12,492 nucleotides of DNA from an uncultured Leptotrichiaceae bacterium (GTDB lineage Bacteria > Fusobacteriota > Fusobacteriia > Fusobacteriales > Leptotrichiaceae). The stretch lies in the NCBI GenBank assembly GCA_938037005.1, contig CALHVR010000110.1, forward strand, positions 1-12,492, in the 5' to 3' direction. Every line of letters starts with the position of its first letter. The stretch's first letter is position 1. Below are positions 1 through 7,058 of the stretch, piece after piece. A program made the translations under genes and the position numbers. The notes below the pieces were generated by a model. It was not told the origin of the DNA. It saw nothing but the letters and a program-made list of their open reading frames with translations, and searched no databases.

Positions 1-1
1 G

Positions 2-433
2 AAAAAACTTAAAGACAAACTTAATATGACAATAGTTCTTATATCTCATAATATGAACTATGTATTAGAATATGCAGATAAGATTTTTGTTTTAAAAAAT
101 GGAAAAAATGTATATCCACAAGAACTTGAATTTTTAATAACAAAATTAGATTATGTGTTAGAATGTATAGTTTTTTCTAGAGATAAAGATAAAACCGATA
201 CGGTTTTAAAAGCAAAAATTGTTTATGACAAAGATCGAATAAAACAAATATATGGAGAAAAATCAAAAGAAGAATATCAAAAGGATATATGGAAAGATAT
301 CAAAGAAATTAATAAAAATTTAGTAACATATAAACATATTAAAGAAATTGAAATTACAGATATCCCTATGGAAAAAACGACAACACAAAAAATAAAAAGA
401 TATGTAGAAATAGAAAAAGAAAATAAAAAATAA
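2..433 (+). pseudogene. Chimeric partial ORF: ABC ATPase C-terminus joined to AMP-forming acyl-CoA ligase C-terminus
   Basis: The frame is open from base 2, so the gene enters from the left; the first ATG at 26 is internal to the ABC domain and is not a convincing start. The first part has the H-loop of an ABC ATPase (T-I-V-L-I-S-H-N-M) followed by the typical Y-A-D-K-I-F-V-L-K-N-G-K end, most like energy-coupling-factor (EcfA) ATPases. From about base 89-109 the protein changes into the C-terminal domain of a long-chain acyl-CoA synthetase-like AMP-forming enzyme: G-K-N-V-Y-P-Q-E-L-E, then near the end I-P-M-E-K-T-T-T-Q-K-I-K-R, the A10-type motif whose lysine (base-26 numbering, residue 122) is catalytic in this family. 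Neither family normally contains the other domain. The join falls in a segment (V-L-K-N-G-K-N) plausible in both parents. There are no Walker motifs or adenylate-binding core within the window, so neither activity is likely from what is visible. It may be a rearrangement product or an assembly chimera. Confidence 0.75.
10..27 (+). repeat. Direct repeat, left copy (18 bp)
   Basis: Bases 10-27 match bases 431-448 at 17 of 18 positions; the only difference is G14 versus A435. The last 13 bases (15-27) are identical. This copy lies in the ABC-ATPase part, just before the first ATG, where it encodes K-D-K-L-N. Together with its partner it brackets the ligase fragment. Confidence 0.6.
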
Positions 434-448
434 AAACAAACTTAATAT
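431..448 (+). repeat. Direct repeat, right copy (18 bp)
   Basis: Partner of the repeat at 10-27, 421 bp downstream. It begins with the TAA stop of the chimeric ORF and continues into the open frame that leads into the YwaF-like protein, where it encodes K-N-K-L-N-I. The same codon phase is used in both copies, so part of the likeness could come from similar lysine-rich protein sequence rather than from recombination. Confidence 0.6.
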
Positions 449-467
449 TTATGCAACTTTTTTAGGT

Positions 468-1007
468 TTGATTGCATTAATTTCAAAAATCGGTGATTCA
501 ATTTACCGTTATTTGTATCAAGGTGAAACAATTCCAGAAGTTTTGCTTCTATATCTTTGTAATTTTGTTATAGTTATAGGTGCTTTCTATTTAATTACAA
601 AAAATAAAATTTTATTTAGTATTACTTATTTTTTAAGTTTCGGATCAATTTTTGCACTACTTTTACCTGCAATTAACTATTATCACAATGATTTTTATAT
701 TTATATTTTCACAATTACACATACTTTTATTCCAATCATTGTTATTTATGGTTTTGTATACTTAAAAGAAACAATAACAAAAAAAGATTTTATAACTGGT
801 TGTATTGGACTTTCAGCTATATTTATTTATGCTATGATTTACAATTCAATTTTTAAAACAGATGCAATGTTTTTAAAAAATTATATTACTCCATTTGTTA
901 GTTTTATAAAACCTTTTTGGCTTTATCGTATTGTACTTGTTAGTTGTATGTTTATTCTTTCATCTTTAATGTATTTACCTTTTAGACATAAAACAAAAAG
1001 ACTTTAA
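468..1007 (+). CDS. YwaF/TIGR02206-family integral membrane protein, probably 5'-truncated
   Basis: A hydrophobic protein with about five to six membrane segments and a basic tail (R-H-K-T-K-R-L). It resembles bacterial YwaF / TIGR02206 proteins (related to eukaryotic TMEM164): L-L-L-Y-L-C-N near residues 27-32, T-H-T-F-I-P near 84-89, and a later D-A-M-F-L-K-N at 132-138. Its molecular role in bacteria is not established. At 179 residues it is shorter than the roughly 220-250 I expect, and the missing part is the first membrane segment. The only start is a TTG at 468 with no Shine-Dalgarno site. The same frame is open upstream to 414 (K-N-K-L-N-I-Y-A-T-F-L-G) and reads like authentic family sequence, yet has no ATG/GTG/TTG start. 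I infer that the 5' end was lost when the ligase fragment was joined on, so the gene is probably a remnant. It ends inside the left arm of a terminator hairpin. Confidence 0.6.
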   Translation: MIALISKIGDSIYRYLYQGETIPEVLLLYLCNFVIVIGAFYLITKNKILFSITYFLSFGSIFALLLPAINYYHNDFYIYIFTITHTFIPIIVIYGFVYLKETITKKDFITGCIGLSAIFIYAMIYNSIFKTDAMFLKNYITPFVSFIKPFWLYRIVLVSCMFILSSLMYLPFRHKTKRL

Positions 1008-1027
1008 GATTTTTCCTAAAGTCTTTT
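996..1027. terminator. Bidirectional intrinsic terminator between the YwaF-like gene and gyrA
   Basis: An 11-bp perfect inverted repeat (996-1006 pairing with 1017-1027, AAAAGACTTTA / TAAAGTCTTTT) encloses a 10-base loop. T-rich tracts follow on the plus strand (1024-1034) and on the minus strand (999-995, then further T-rich sequence). It sits between two convergent genes, overlapping the stop codon at 1005-1007 and lying just past the gyrA stop at 1033-1035, so it can end both transcripts. Confidence 0.85.
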
Positions 1028-1032
1028 CTTTT

Positions 1033-3591
1033 TTATTCTTTTTCATCCACAACAGGTTCTTTATTAATTTTAACTGTTGATGCTACTTTTTCATTATTTC
1101 TAACTTTCATTATTCTAACACCTGATGTAGCTCTTCCTATTACTGAAACATTATTTACCGTTGTTCTAATCAATGTTCCTTCTGATGTTATTAACATTAT
1201 CTCAGCATCATTTTCCACAATTTTAACATCTACTATTTGTCCTGTTTTTTCTCCAACTTTAAAGTTTGTAATTCCTTTTCCACCTCTTGTTTGAGCTCTA
1301 TACTCTTTAAGAGCTGTTCTTTTTCCATATCCTTCTTCAGTTATCGTTAAAACTGTTTTATCCTCAATATTATCTGCCTCGGGATTGATTATTGCAGCAG
1401 ATACAACAAAATCTTTACTTCTAAGAGTAATTCCTTTTACTCCTGCAGCAGTTCTTCCCATACTTCTTACATCTTCTTCCGAGAATCTTATCGCAAATCC
1501 ATTATGTGTAGCAATAAAGACTTCATTTTTTTGATTTCCACTTGTTACTCCAACATATGTTAATTGATCATCATCTTTTATTGTTAAAGCTCTTATTCCA
1601 TTTTTATTAATATTACTAAATAATGATAAATCAGTTTTCTTAACAATACCATCTCTTGTTACAAAGAATACTTGTTTATTTTTATCAAATTCACGAACTC
1701 TAATTACAGTGCTTACTTTTTCATCTTCACCTAATTTAATTAGATTTCCTATCAATTTCCCTCTTGCTTGTTTTCCTACTTCAGGAATTTCATATACTTT
1801 TAAGCTAAATACTTTTCCTTTATCTGTAAATACTAATAATGTATCTAAATTTTTAGCAATATACATGTCTTTAACAACATCATCTTCTATTGTATTTGTT
1901 GCATTTACTCCTACTCCACCTCTTCTTTGTGAATGGTATGAATCTGTAGCTATTCTTTTAACATATCCTTTTTCAGTAAATGTAACTACAACATCTTCAT
2001 CTTTTATTAAATCTTCTATTCCTATTTCAACTCTTGCATTTTGAATTTCTGTTTTTCTTTCATCACCAAAGTTTTCTTTAAGCTCTAATACCTCATCTTT
2101 TATAATTCTATATTTTTTATTGTCATCAGCTAAAATAGATTTCAATTCTTCAATTAATAACATTAAATCTCTATATTCTTGTTCAATTTTATCTCTTTCT
2201 AGTCCAGTCAATCTTTGTAATCTCATATCTAATATTGATCTTGCTTGAATTTCTGTAAATCCAAAGTTTGCCATTAATTGCTCTCTCGCAATATTTGCAT
2301 CTCTCGATCCTCTAATAATTTTAATAACTTCATCTATATTGTCTAAAGCTATTTTAAATCCTTCTAAGATATGAGCTCTATTTTCAGCTTTCGTTAAATC
2401 AAATTTTACTCTTCTTGTTACAACTTCATATCTATGTGCTAAATAATTTTCTAAAATTTGTTTTAAATTTAATACTTTTGGAGCATTATTTACTAAAGCT
2501 AGCATTATTATTCCAAATGTATTTTGTAAATCTGTATATTTATATAAACTATTTAATACTAACTCGCTTTCTTCACCTTTTTTAATTTCAATAACTATTC
2601 TTATTCCTTCTCTGTCCGATTCATCTCTCAAATCTGAAATTCCAGTTATTTTTTTATTTCTAACTAATTCAGCTATTTTTTCAATTAATCTAGATTTATT
2701 TACTTGATATGGAATTTCCGTTACAATTATTGATTCTCTTCCTTTTTTATCTGTCTCAATTTTAACTTTTCCTGCAACTCTTACTTTTCCACGTCCTGTT
2801 TTGTATGCATCAATTATTCCTTGTTTCCCATTAATTGTCGCACCTGTTGGAAAATCAGGACCTTTTATGTGAGTCATTAATTCTTCAATTGTAATATCTC
2901 TATTATCAATTAAAGCTACAATTCCATCACAAACTTCAGATAAATTGTGTGGCGGTATATTTGTCGCCATTCCAACTGCTATTCCATTCGCTCCATTTAA
3001 TAATAAATTTGGTAATTTTGCTGGTAAAACTGTCGGCTCATCCAAACTTTCATCAAAGTTTTTTCTATAATCTATCGTATCTTTATCTATATCTTGCAAC
3101 AATTCGTTAGTTAATTTAGCCATTCTTGCTTCAGTATATCTCATGGCGGCAGCTTCATCCCCGTCGATTGATCCAAAGTTTCCATGCCCGTCAATCAACT
3201 CATATCTCATATTAAAGTCTTGCGCCATTCTTACCATTGCTCCATAAACCGAACTATCTCCGTGCGGATGGTATTTCCCCAATACGTCTCCGACAATTCT
3301 TGCCGATTTTTTGAACGGACTTTTATGCGTCATTCCCATTTCGTTCATTGCAAATAATATTCTTCTATGAACAGGTTTCAATCCATCTCTTACATCAGGT
3401 AACGCACGACTTACAATTACTGACATTGAATAATCTAAATAAGATGCTTTTATTTCATCTTCAATATAAATATTTACTTCATTTGATAAGTCTGTCTCTT
3501 TTGTCCCTTCAACGATAATTTCTCTATCGTCATTCATATCCATTTCTTCTAATTCTTTCTTTTCATCATCATCTCTGAAATCGTCTGACAT
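1033..3591 (-). CDS. gyrA: DNA gyrase subunit A (GyrA)
   Basis: The 852-residue breakage-reunion subunit of DNA gyrase works with GyrB as an A2B2 complex to introduce negative supercoils using ATP. Landmarks: [11 protein letters not shown] (50-60), [16 protein letters not shown] (62-77), the quinolone-resistance region [10 protein letters not shown] (108-117), the catalytic tyrosine Y152 in [10 protein letters not shown], and the C-terminal beta-pinwheel with GyrA box Q-R-R-G-G-V-G (555-561), which separates gyrase from topoisomerase IV. A second Q-T-R-G-G-K-G-like blade motif lies at 767-773. S113 (E. coli S83) is wild type; residue 117 (E. coli D87) is Gly, as I recall for normal fusobacterial GyrA. 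There is an acidic N-terminal extension of about 30 residues compared with E. coli. The ATG is supported by an AGAGGTGA site 5' to it. gyrB ends 36 bp upstream, so the two are cotranscribed. Confidence 0.98.
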   Translation of the reverse strand: MSDDFRDDDEKKELEEMDMNDDREIIVEGTKETDLSNEVNIYIEDEIKASYLDYSMSVIVSRALPDVRDGLKPVHRRILFAMNEMGMTHKSPFKKSARIVGDVLGKYHPHGDSSVYGAMVRMAQDFNMRYELIDGHGNFGSIDGDEAAAMRYTEARMAKLTNELLQDIDKDTIDYRKNFDESLDEPTVLPAKLPNLLLNGANGIAVGMATNIPPHNLSEVCDGIVALIDNRDITIEELMTHIKGPDFPTGATINGKQGIIDAYKTGRGKVRVAGKVKIETDKKGRESIIVTEIPYQVNKSRLIEKIAELVRNKKITGISDLRDESDREGIRIVIEIKKGEESELVLNSLYKYTDLQNTFGIIMLALVNNAPKVLNLKQILENYLAHRYEVVTRRVKFDLTKAENRAHILEGFKIALDNIDEVIKIIRGSRDANIAREQLMANFGFTEIQARSILDMRLQRLTGLERDKIEQEYRDLMLLIEELKSILADDNKKYRIIKDEVLELKENFGDERKTEIQNARVEIGIEDLIKDEDVVVTFTEKGYVKRIATDSYHSQRRGGVGVNATNTIEDDVVKDMYIAKNLDTLLVFTDKGKVFSLKVYEIPEVGKQARGKLIGNLIKLGEDEKVSTVIRVREFDKNKQVFFVTRDGIVKKTDLSLFSNINKNGIRALTIKDDDQLTYVGVTSGNQKNEVFIATHNGFAIRFSEEDVRSMGRTAAGVKGITLRSKDFVVSAAIINPEADNIEDKTVLTITEEGYGKRTALKEYRAQTRGGKGITNFKVGEKTGQIVDVKIVENDAEIMLITSEGTLIRTTVNNVSVIGRATSGVRIMKVRNNEKVASTVKINKEPVVDEKE

Positions 3592-3627
3592 TTTTCACCT
3601 CTTATATTTTGTTTTTCTCTTTTAAAA

Positions 3628-5616
3628 TTATACATCTAAGTTTCTTACATAATTTGCATTTTCTTCTATAAATTGTCTTCTAGGTTCTACTTTATCTCCC
3701 ATTAAAACATTAAACATTTTATCTGCATAACTTGCATCTTCCATTGATACTTTAAGTAATGTTCTTACTTCAGGATCTAATGTTGTTTCCCATAATTGTT
3801 CAGGATTCATTTCTCCTAACCCTTTATATCTTTGGACAGTATATCTTCTATTATCTCTTTCTAATACTGTTGTTATTTGTTTTAATTGTTCATCAGAATA
3901 AGCATATTTTATTGCTCTTCCTGCTTGAATTTTATATAAAGGCGGCTGTGCAATATAAACATACCCTTCATTTATAAGTTCTCTTAAATGTCTATAGAAG
4001 AATGTCAACATCAATGTTCTTATATGAGCACCATCGACATCGGCATCTGTCATTATTACAATTTTATGGTATCTTAATTTTTCAAGGTTCATATCTTCAC
4101 CAAATCCAGCTCCAAATGCTGTAATCATATCTCTTATTTCTGCATTTTCTAACGCTTTATGTACTCCTGATTTTTCTACATTTAATATTTTCCCTCTTAA
4201 AGGCAATATTGCTTGGAATCTTCTATCTCTTCCCATTTTTGCCGATCCACCTGCTGAATTACCCTCAACTATAAAAATTTCAGATTCTGCCGGATCTTTA
4301 CTTGAACAATCTGCAAGTTTACCTGGAAGTGATCCAACTTCTAGCGTATTTTTTCTTAATACTAATTCTCTTGCTTTTTTTGCAGCCTCTCTTGCTTTTT
4401 TAGATACTGCCATTTTTTCTATTATTTTTTCAGCTTCTTTTGGATGATCTTCTAAATAAAATTTCAAGTTTGTTCCAACTATATTTGACACAATTCCAGT
4501 AACTTCACTATTTCCTAGTTTAGTTTTTGTTTGTCCTTCAAATTGTGGCTCCGGAATTTTAACACTTATAACACAAACTAATCCTTCTCTAACATCAGAT
4601 CCTTGGAAAGTTCCATCTTTTTCTTTTATTAAATTCATTTGTTTTGCAATATCATTAATTGTTCTAGTTAAAGCTGTTCTAAATCCACTTACATGTGTTC
4701 CACCTTCATGAGTATTAATATTATTTACAAATGAATAAACATTTTCCCTTTGAGATAATGTATAAGTCATAGCAATTTCAGCTTCAACAAATTTAGCACC
4801 TCGCATTTTTTTTGTAGTCGTTCCATCTTCATTTTGCACTTCTACTTCTTTTGCTTCCTCTATTTGAAATGTATCAGACATATAAATTACATCTTCTATA
4901 ACTTTATCATCGTCATCTGATATCTCTTTTAAGAAATCTTTTATCCCACCTTCAAATATAAATGTTTCTTCTTTTAAAGCATCTTTTTTTCTTTCATCAA
5001 TCAAAGTGATTGTAAGCCCTTTATTTAAGTATGCTAATTCTTTTAATCTTGATTGTAATACAGAATAGTCATACACCGTTGTTTCAAATATTTCATCATC
5101 TGCTTTAAATTTTACTGTTGTTCCATGTGCTTCTTCTGGAGCTTCACCTATTACAACTGGAGCTGATGTAGGTATTCCTCTTGCAAATGTTTGTCTTGTA
5201 ATAGCTCCATCTCTAGTTACTGTTGCTTCTACCCATTCAGATAATGCGTTTACTACTGAAATTCCTACTCCGTGTAATCCTCCAGATACTTTATAGTTAT
5301 CGTTATCAAATTTCCCTCCAGCATGTAAAACTGTCATAACTACCTCTAATGTAGATTTTCCTGTTTTATGCATAGAAACCGGGATTCCACGCCCATTATC
5401 TTGAACTTCTATTACATTATCTTCTAAAATTTTAACTACTATATTATTACATATTCCTGCTAATGCTTCGTCCACACTGTTATCCACGATTTCCCATACT
5501 AAATGATGCAACCCTCTCGATGAAGTTGACCCGATATACATTCCCGGTCTTTTTCTTACGGCTTCCAATCCTTCTAAAACCGTAATACTCTCTGCTCCAT
5601 AATTGTTATTAGACAT
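3628..5616 (-). CDS. gyrB: DNA gyrase subunit B (GyrB)
   Basis: The 662-residue ATPase subunit of DNA gyrase. GHKL ATP site: W-E-I-V-D-N-S-V-D-E-A (41-51; catalytic Glu42, Asn46), D-N-G-R-G-I-P (73-79) and G-G-L-H-G-V-G (112-118). The transducer contains Q-T-K-T-K-L-G (362-368) with the ATP-contacting lysine. The TOPRIM domain shows E-G-N-S-A-G-G-S-A-K (451-460) and T-D-A-D-V-D-G-A-H (523-531), whose acidic residues bind Mg2+. The C-terminal Q-R-Y-K-G-L-G-E-M-N-P-E-Q-L-W (595-609) contacts GyrA. It lacks the large insertion of E. coli GyrB, as in Gram-positive and other short GyrBs. Asn453 stands where E. coli has Asp426. The ATG has a GGAGG site 5' to it (about 5623-5627). It is followed by gyrA after 36 bp and preceded by a 150-bp AT-rich gap that may hold its own promoter. 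Confidence 0.98.
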   Translation of the reverse strand: MSNNNYGAESITVLEGLEAVRKRPGMYIGSTSSRGLHHLVWEIVDNSVDEALAGICNNIVVKILEDNVIEVQDNGRGIPVSMHKTGKSTLEVVMTVLHAGGKFDNDNYKVSGGLHGVGISVVNALSEWVEATVTRDGAITRQTFARGIPTSAPVVIGEAPEEAHGTTVKFKADDEIFETTVYDYSVLQSRLKELAYLNKGLTITLIDERKKDALKEETFIFEGGIKDFLKEISDDDDKVIEDVIYMSDTFQIEEAKEVEVQNEDGTTTKKMRGAKFVEAEIAMTYTLSQRENVYSFVNNINTHEGGTHVSGFRTALTRTINDIAKQMNLIKEKDGTFQGSDVREGLVCVISVKIPEPQFEGQTKTKLGNSEVTGIVSNIVGTNLKFYLEDHPKEAEKIIEKMAVSKKAREAAKKARELVLRKNTLEVGSLPGKLADCSSKDPAESEIFIVEGNSAGGSAKMGRDRRFQAILPLRGKILNVEKSGVHKALENAEIRDMITAFGAGFGEDMNLEKLRYHKIVIMTDADVDGAHIRTLMLTFFYRHLRELINEGYVYIAQPPLYKIQAGRAIKYAYSDEQLKQITTVLERDNRRYTVQRYKGLGEMNPEQLWETTLDPEVRTLLKVSMEDASYADKMFNVLMGDKVEPRRQFIEENANYVRNLDV

Positions 5617-5666
5617 TTATTTCCTCCATATTTTTCTCTGTTATTTATAATTTTTTTATTTTCTTG

Positions 5667-5678
5667 TTTCATATGAAA
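5667..5678. promoter_or_regulatory. Perfect 12-bp palindrome in the gyrB leader, possible operator
   Basis: TTTCATATGAAA is its own reverse complement (6-bp half sites). It lies about 50 bp before the gyrB ATG and downstream of the candidate promoter, a suitable place for a repressor site. In such AT-rich DNA a 12-bp palindrome can arise by chance, and no known regulator is recognised, so the role is speculative. Confidence 0.25.
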
Positions 5679-5711
5679 TTTTTTCATTTTTTTATTTTTT
5701 CATATTCTATA

Positions 5712-5739
5712 ATTTTATCATATTTTTTTATTTTTTCAA
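5712..5739 (-). promoter_or_regulatory. Candidate sigma-70-type promoter for gyrBA
   Basis: On the minus strand, TTGAAA (5739-5734) is followed after 16 bases by TAAAAT (5717-5712), in the 150-bp gap between the TPR gene and gyrB (5617-5766). The rest of the gap is A/T runs, the palindrome at 5667-5678 and the gyrB ribosome-binding site. High AT content makes chance matches common. Confidence 0.35.
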
Positions 5740-5766
5740 AATTTGAATCTTTATTTTCTATATTTT

Positions 5767-6783
5767 TTATTTTTTATTATTTTCTTCCATTTTTTTCAAG
5801 TATCTTTTTTGTTTTGATCTTATATTTATTCTCATTTTTGATAAATTCTTTGATTTTCCAACCATTTTAACTACTTTTTCTAAAGTTTCCAAAGCTTCAT
5901 CAAATTCTTTCAAATTTTCATGAGCATAAATCAAATTTATATAATTTTTATAATTATCTGGTTCTAAAGCAATAAGTTGCTTACTTACTCTTTTTGATCT
6001 TTCATAATCTTTTAATACTAAGACTGAATATCTTCCTTCCATATTTAAAGCCATTTTCATAGGAAAACTACTATTTTTATAATTTATTATTAAAAGTTCC
6101 ATTTCATCCCATAAAGCTTCGGACATTATTAATTCATAAAATTTTTCATATACTAACGGAGTTGCTATATAATCTGAATTTATGGAAATATTATAGTTTT
6201 CCACAGCTTTTTCCACATTTCCTATTGAATAATACGCCTCTGCTATTTTCATATAAAGATAATATTCTGCAGTATCAGGCATATTTTTTATTTTATTTTC
6301 ATATATATCCATTGCCGTTTCAAATTTACCTGTTCTTAAATGTAATTCTGCTAATTCATAAAATCCATCAATATTATCAGGTTCCATTTCTATTGCCTTT
6401 TTTATGTAATTCATTGATTTTTTATAATGTTTTAAATTCATAGAACTAATTGCCATATTCAAATATACATGGTAATTTTTTATTTTTTCAGTATATTTTT
6501 CATAATAAATCATTGATTTTTTATATTTTTGTAATTCTTGATTTAAATATCCCATAGTAAACAATACTTCTAAATCATTACTATAATATTTATAAGCTTT
6601 TTCTGCATATTCAAGTGCTTCAACAAATGCCTCAATTTGTGATAACACTTTACACATTAACATTAATCCTCTTTTGTTATACTCCTCTATCTCAAATACA
6701 GTTTCTAAATAAATTATCGCACTTTGAATATCTCCTTTTTCTAATTCAATTTCAGTTTCCTTTAATAACTCGTCTATTGTCAT
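5767..6783 (-). CDS. Tetratricopeptide-repeat (TPR) protein of unknown function
   Basis: A 338-residue soluble protein made almost entirely of helical TPR units, roughly at residues 2-34, 38-66, 72-105, 106-135, 138-168, 174-203 and 280-310. The clearest has A-I-E-M-E-P-D-N-I-D-G-F-Y-E-L-A-E-L-H-L-R-like consensus (about 130-150), and another L-E-P-D-N appears at 273-277. No signal peptide, membrane segment or enzymatic motif is visible, and the tail is lysine-rich (S-K-Q-K-R-Y-L-K-K-M). TPR proteins are protein-binding scaffolds; the partner cannot be named. It starts 7 bp after the remB-like stop with no clear Shine-Dalgarno site, which suggests translational coupling. Position between the RecF/DciA/RemB-like genes and gyrB may mean a link to replication or merely a shared transcript. 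The name of the specific family is not recognised. Confidence 0.85.
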   Translation of the reverse strand: MTIDELLKETEIELEKGDIQSAIIYLETVFEIEEYNKRGLMLMCKVLSQIEAFVEALEYAEKAYKYYSNDLEVLFTMGYLNQELQKYKKSMIYYEKYTEKIKNYHVYLNMAISSMNLKHYKKSMNYIKKAIEMEPDNIDGFYELAELHLRTGKFETAMDIYENKIKNMPDTAEYYLYMKIAEAYYSIGNVEKAVENYNISINSDYIATPLVYEKFYELIMSEALWDEMELLIINYKNSSFPMKMALNMEGRYSVLVLKDYERSKRVSKQLIALEPDNYKNYINLIYAHENLKEFDEALETLEKVVKMVGKSKNLSKMRINIRSKQKRYLKKMEENNKK

Positions 6784-6790
6784 TTTTTCA

Positions 6791-7057
6791 TTAAAAAACT
6801 ATACTATTTACAAGTCTTTCATATTCTCCTGCTCGCATTTCTATCGCACGAGTAACATACGAAGTTATATAAATAAAATCTTTTGTAAATATTATAGTTC
6901 TTTTCCCTTTCTCTTTTATCGATAAATCTATTATTTTTTTTCGCTTTTTTTCCAATATTTTTTTATTACAATCTTCTTTTATAAAAATTTCATAATCCAT
7001 TATTAAATCTATTTCTTTTAAATTTATAAAAATATCATTTTCTATATAAATATACAT
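6791..7057 (-). CDS. remB: RemB/YaaB-like DUF370 protein
   Basis: An 88-residue protein starting M-Y-I-Y-I-E-N-D-I-F-I-N-L-K-E-I-D-L-I-M-D-Y, which matches the start pattern of B. subtilis YaaB/RemB (M-Y-I-H-L-G-D-D-F-V-V-S..D-I-V-G-I-F-D-F), and later K-R-T-I-I-F-T-K-D-F-I-Y-I-T-S-Y corresponding to the family's K-S-I-V-V-T-V-Q-N-I-Y-Y-S. Length and the location between recF and gyrB agree with that gene. The paralogue RemA is a DNA-binding activator of biofilm matrix genes; the role of RemB is less clear, and a regulatory role here is inference from family. The ATG comes one base after the stop of the DUF721 gene; the nearest purine-rich GAGG is rather far, so coupling to the upstream gene is likely. 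Confidence 0.72.
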   Translation of the reverse strand: MYIYIENDIFINLKEIDLIMDYEIFIKEDCNKKILEKKRKKIIDLSIKEKGKRTIIFTKDFIYITSYVTRAIEMRAGEYERLVNSIVF

Positions 7058-7058
7058 T

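Noticed and set aside
3241..3267. Gly117 of GyrA (equivalent of E. coli D87) looks like the D87G quinolone-resistance change.
   Set aside because: As I recall, wild-type Fusobacterium GyrA has Gly at this place, with resistance coming from its loss and from change of the Ser four residues before; that Ser (S113) is intact here.
5617..5766. A small RNA or peptide gene in the gap before gyrB.
   Set aside because: The gap is A/T runs with no stem-loop plus T-tract and no ORF with a ribosome-binding site other than gyrB itself.
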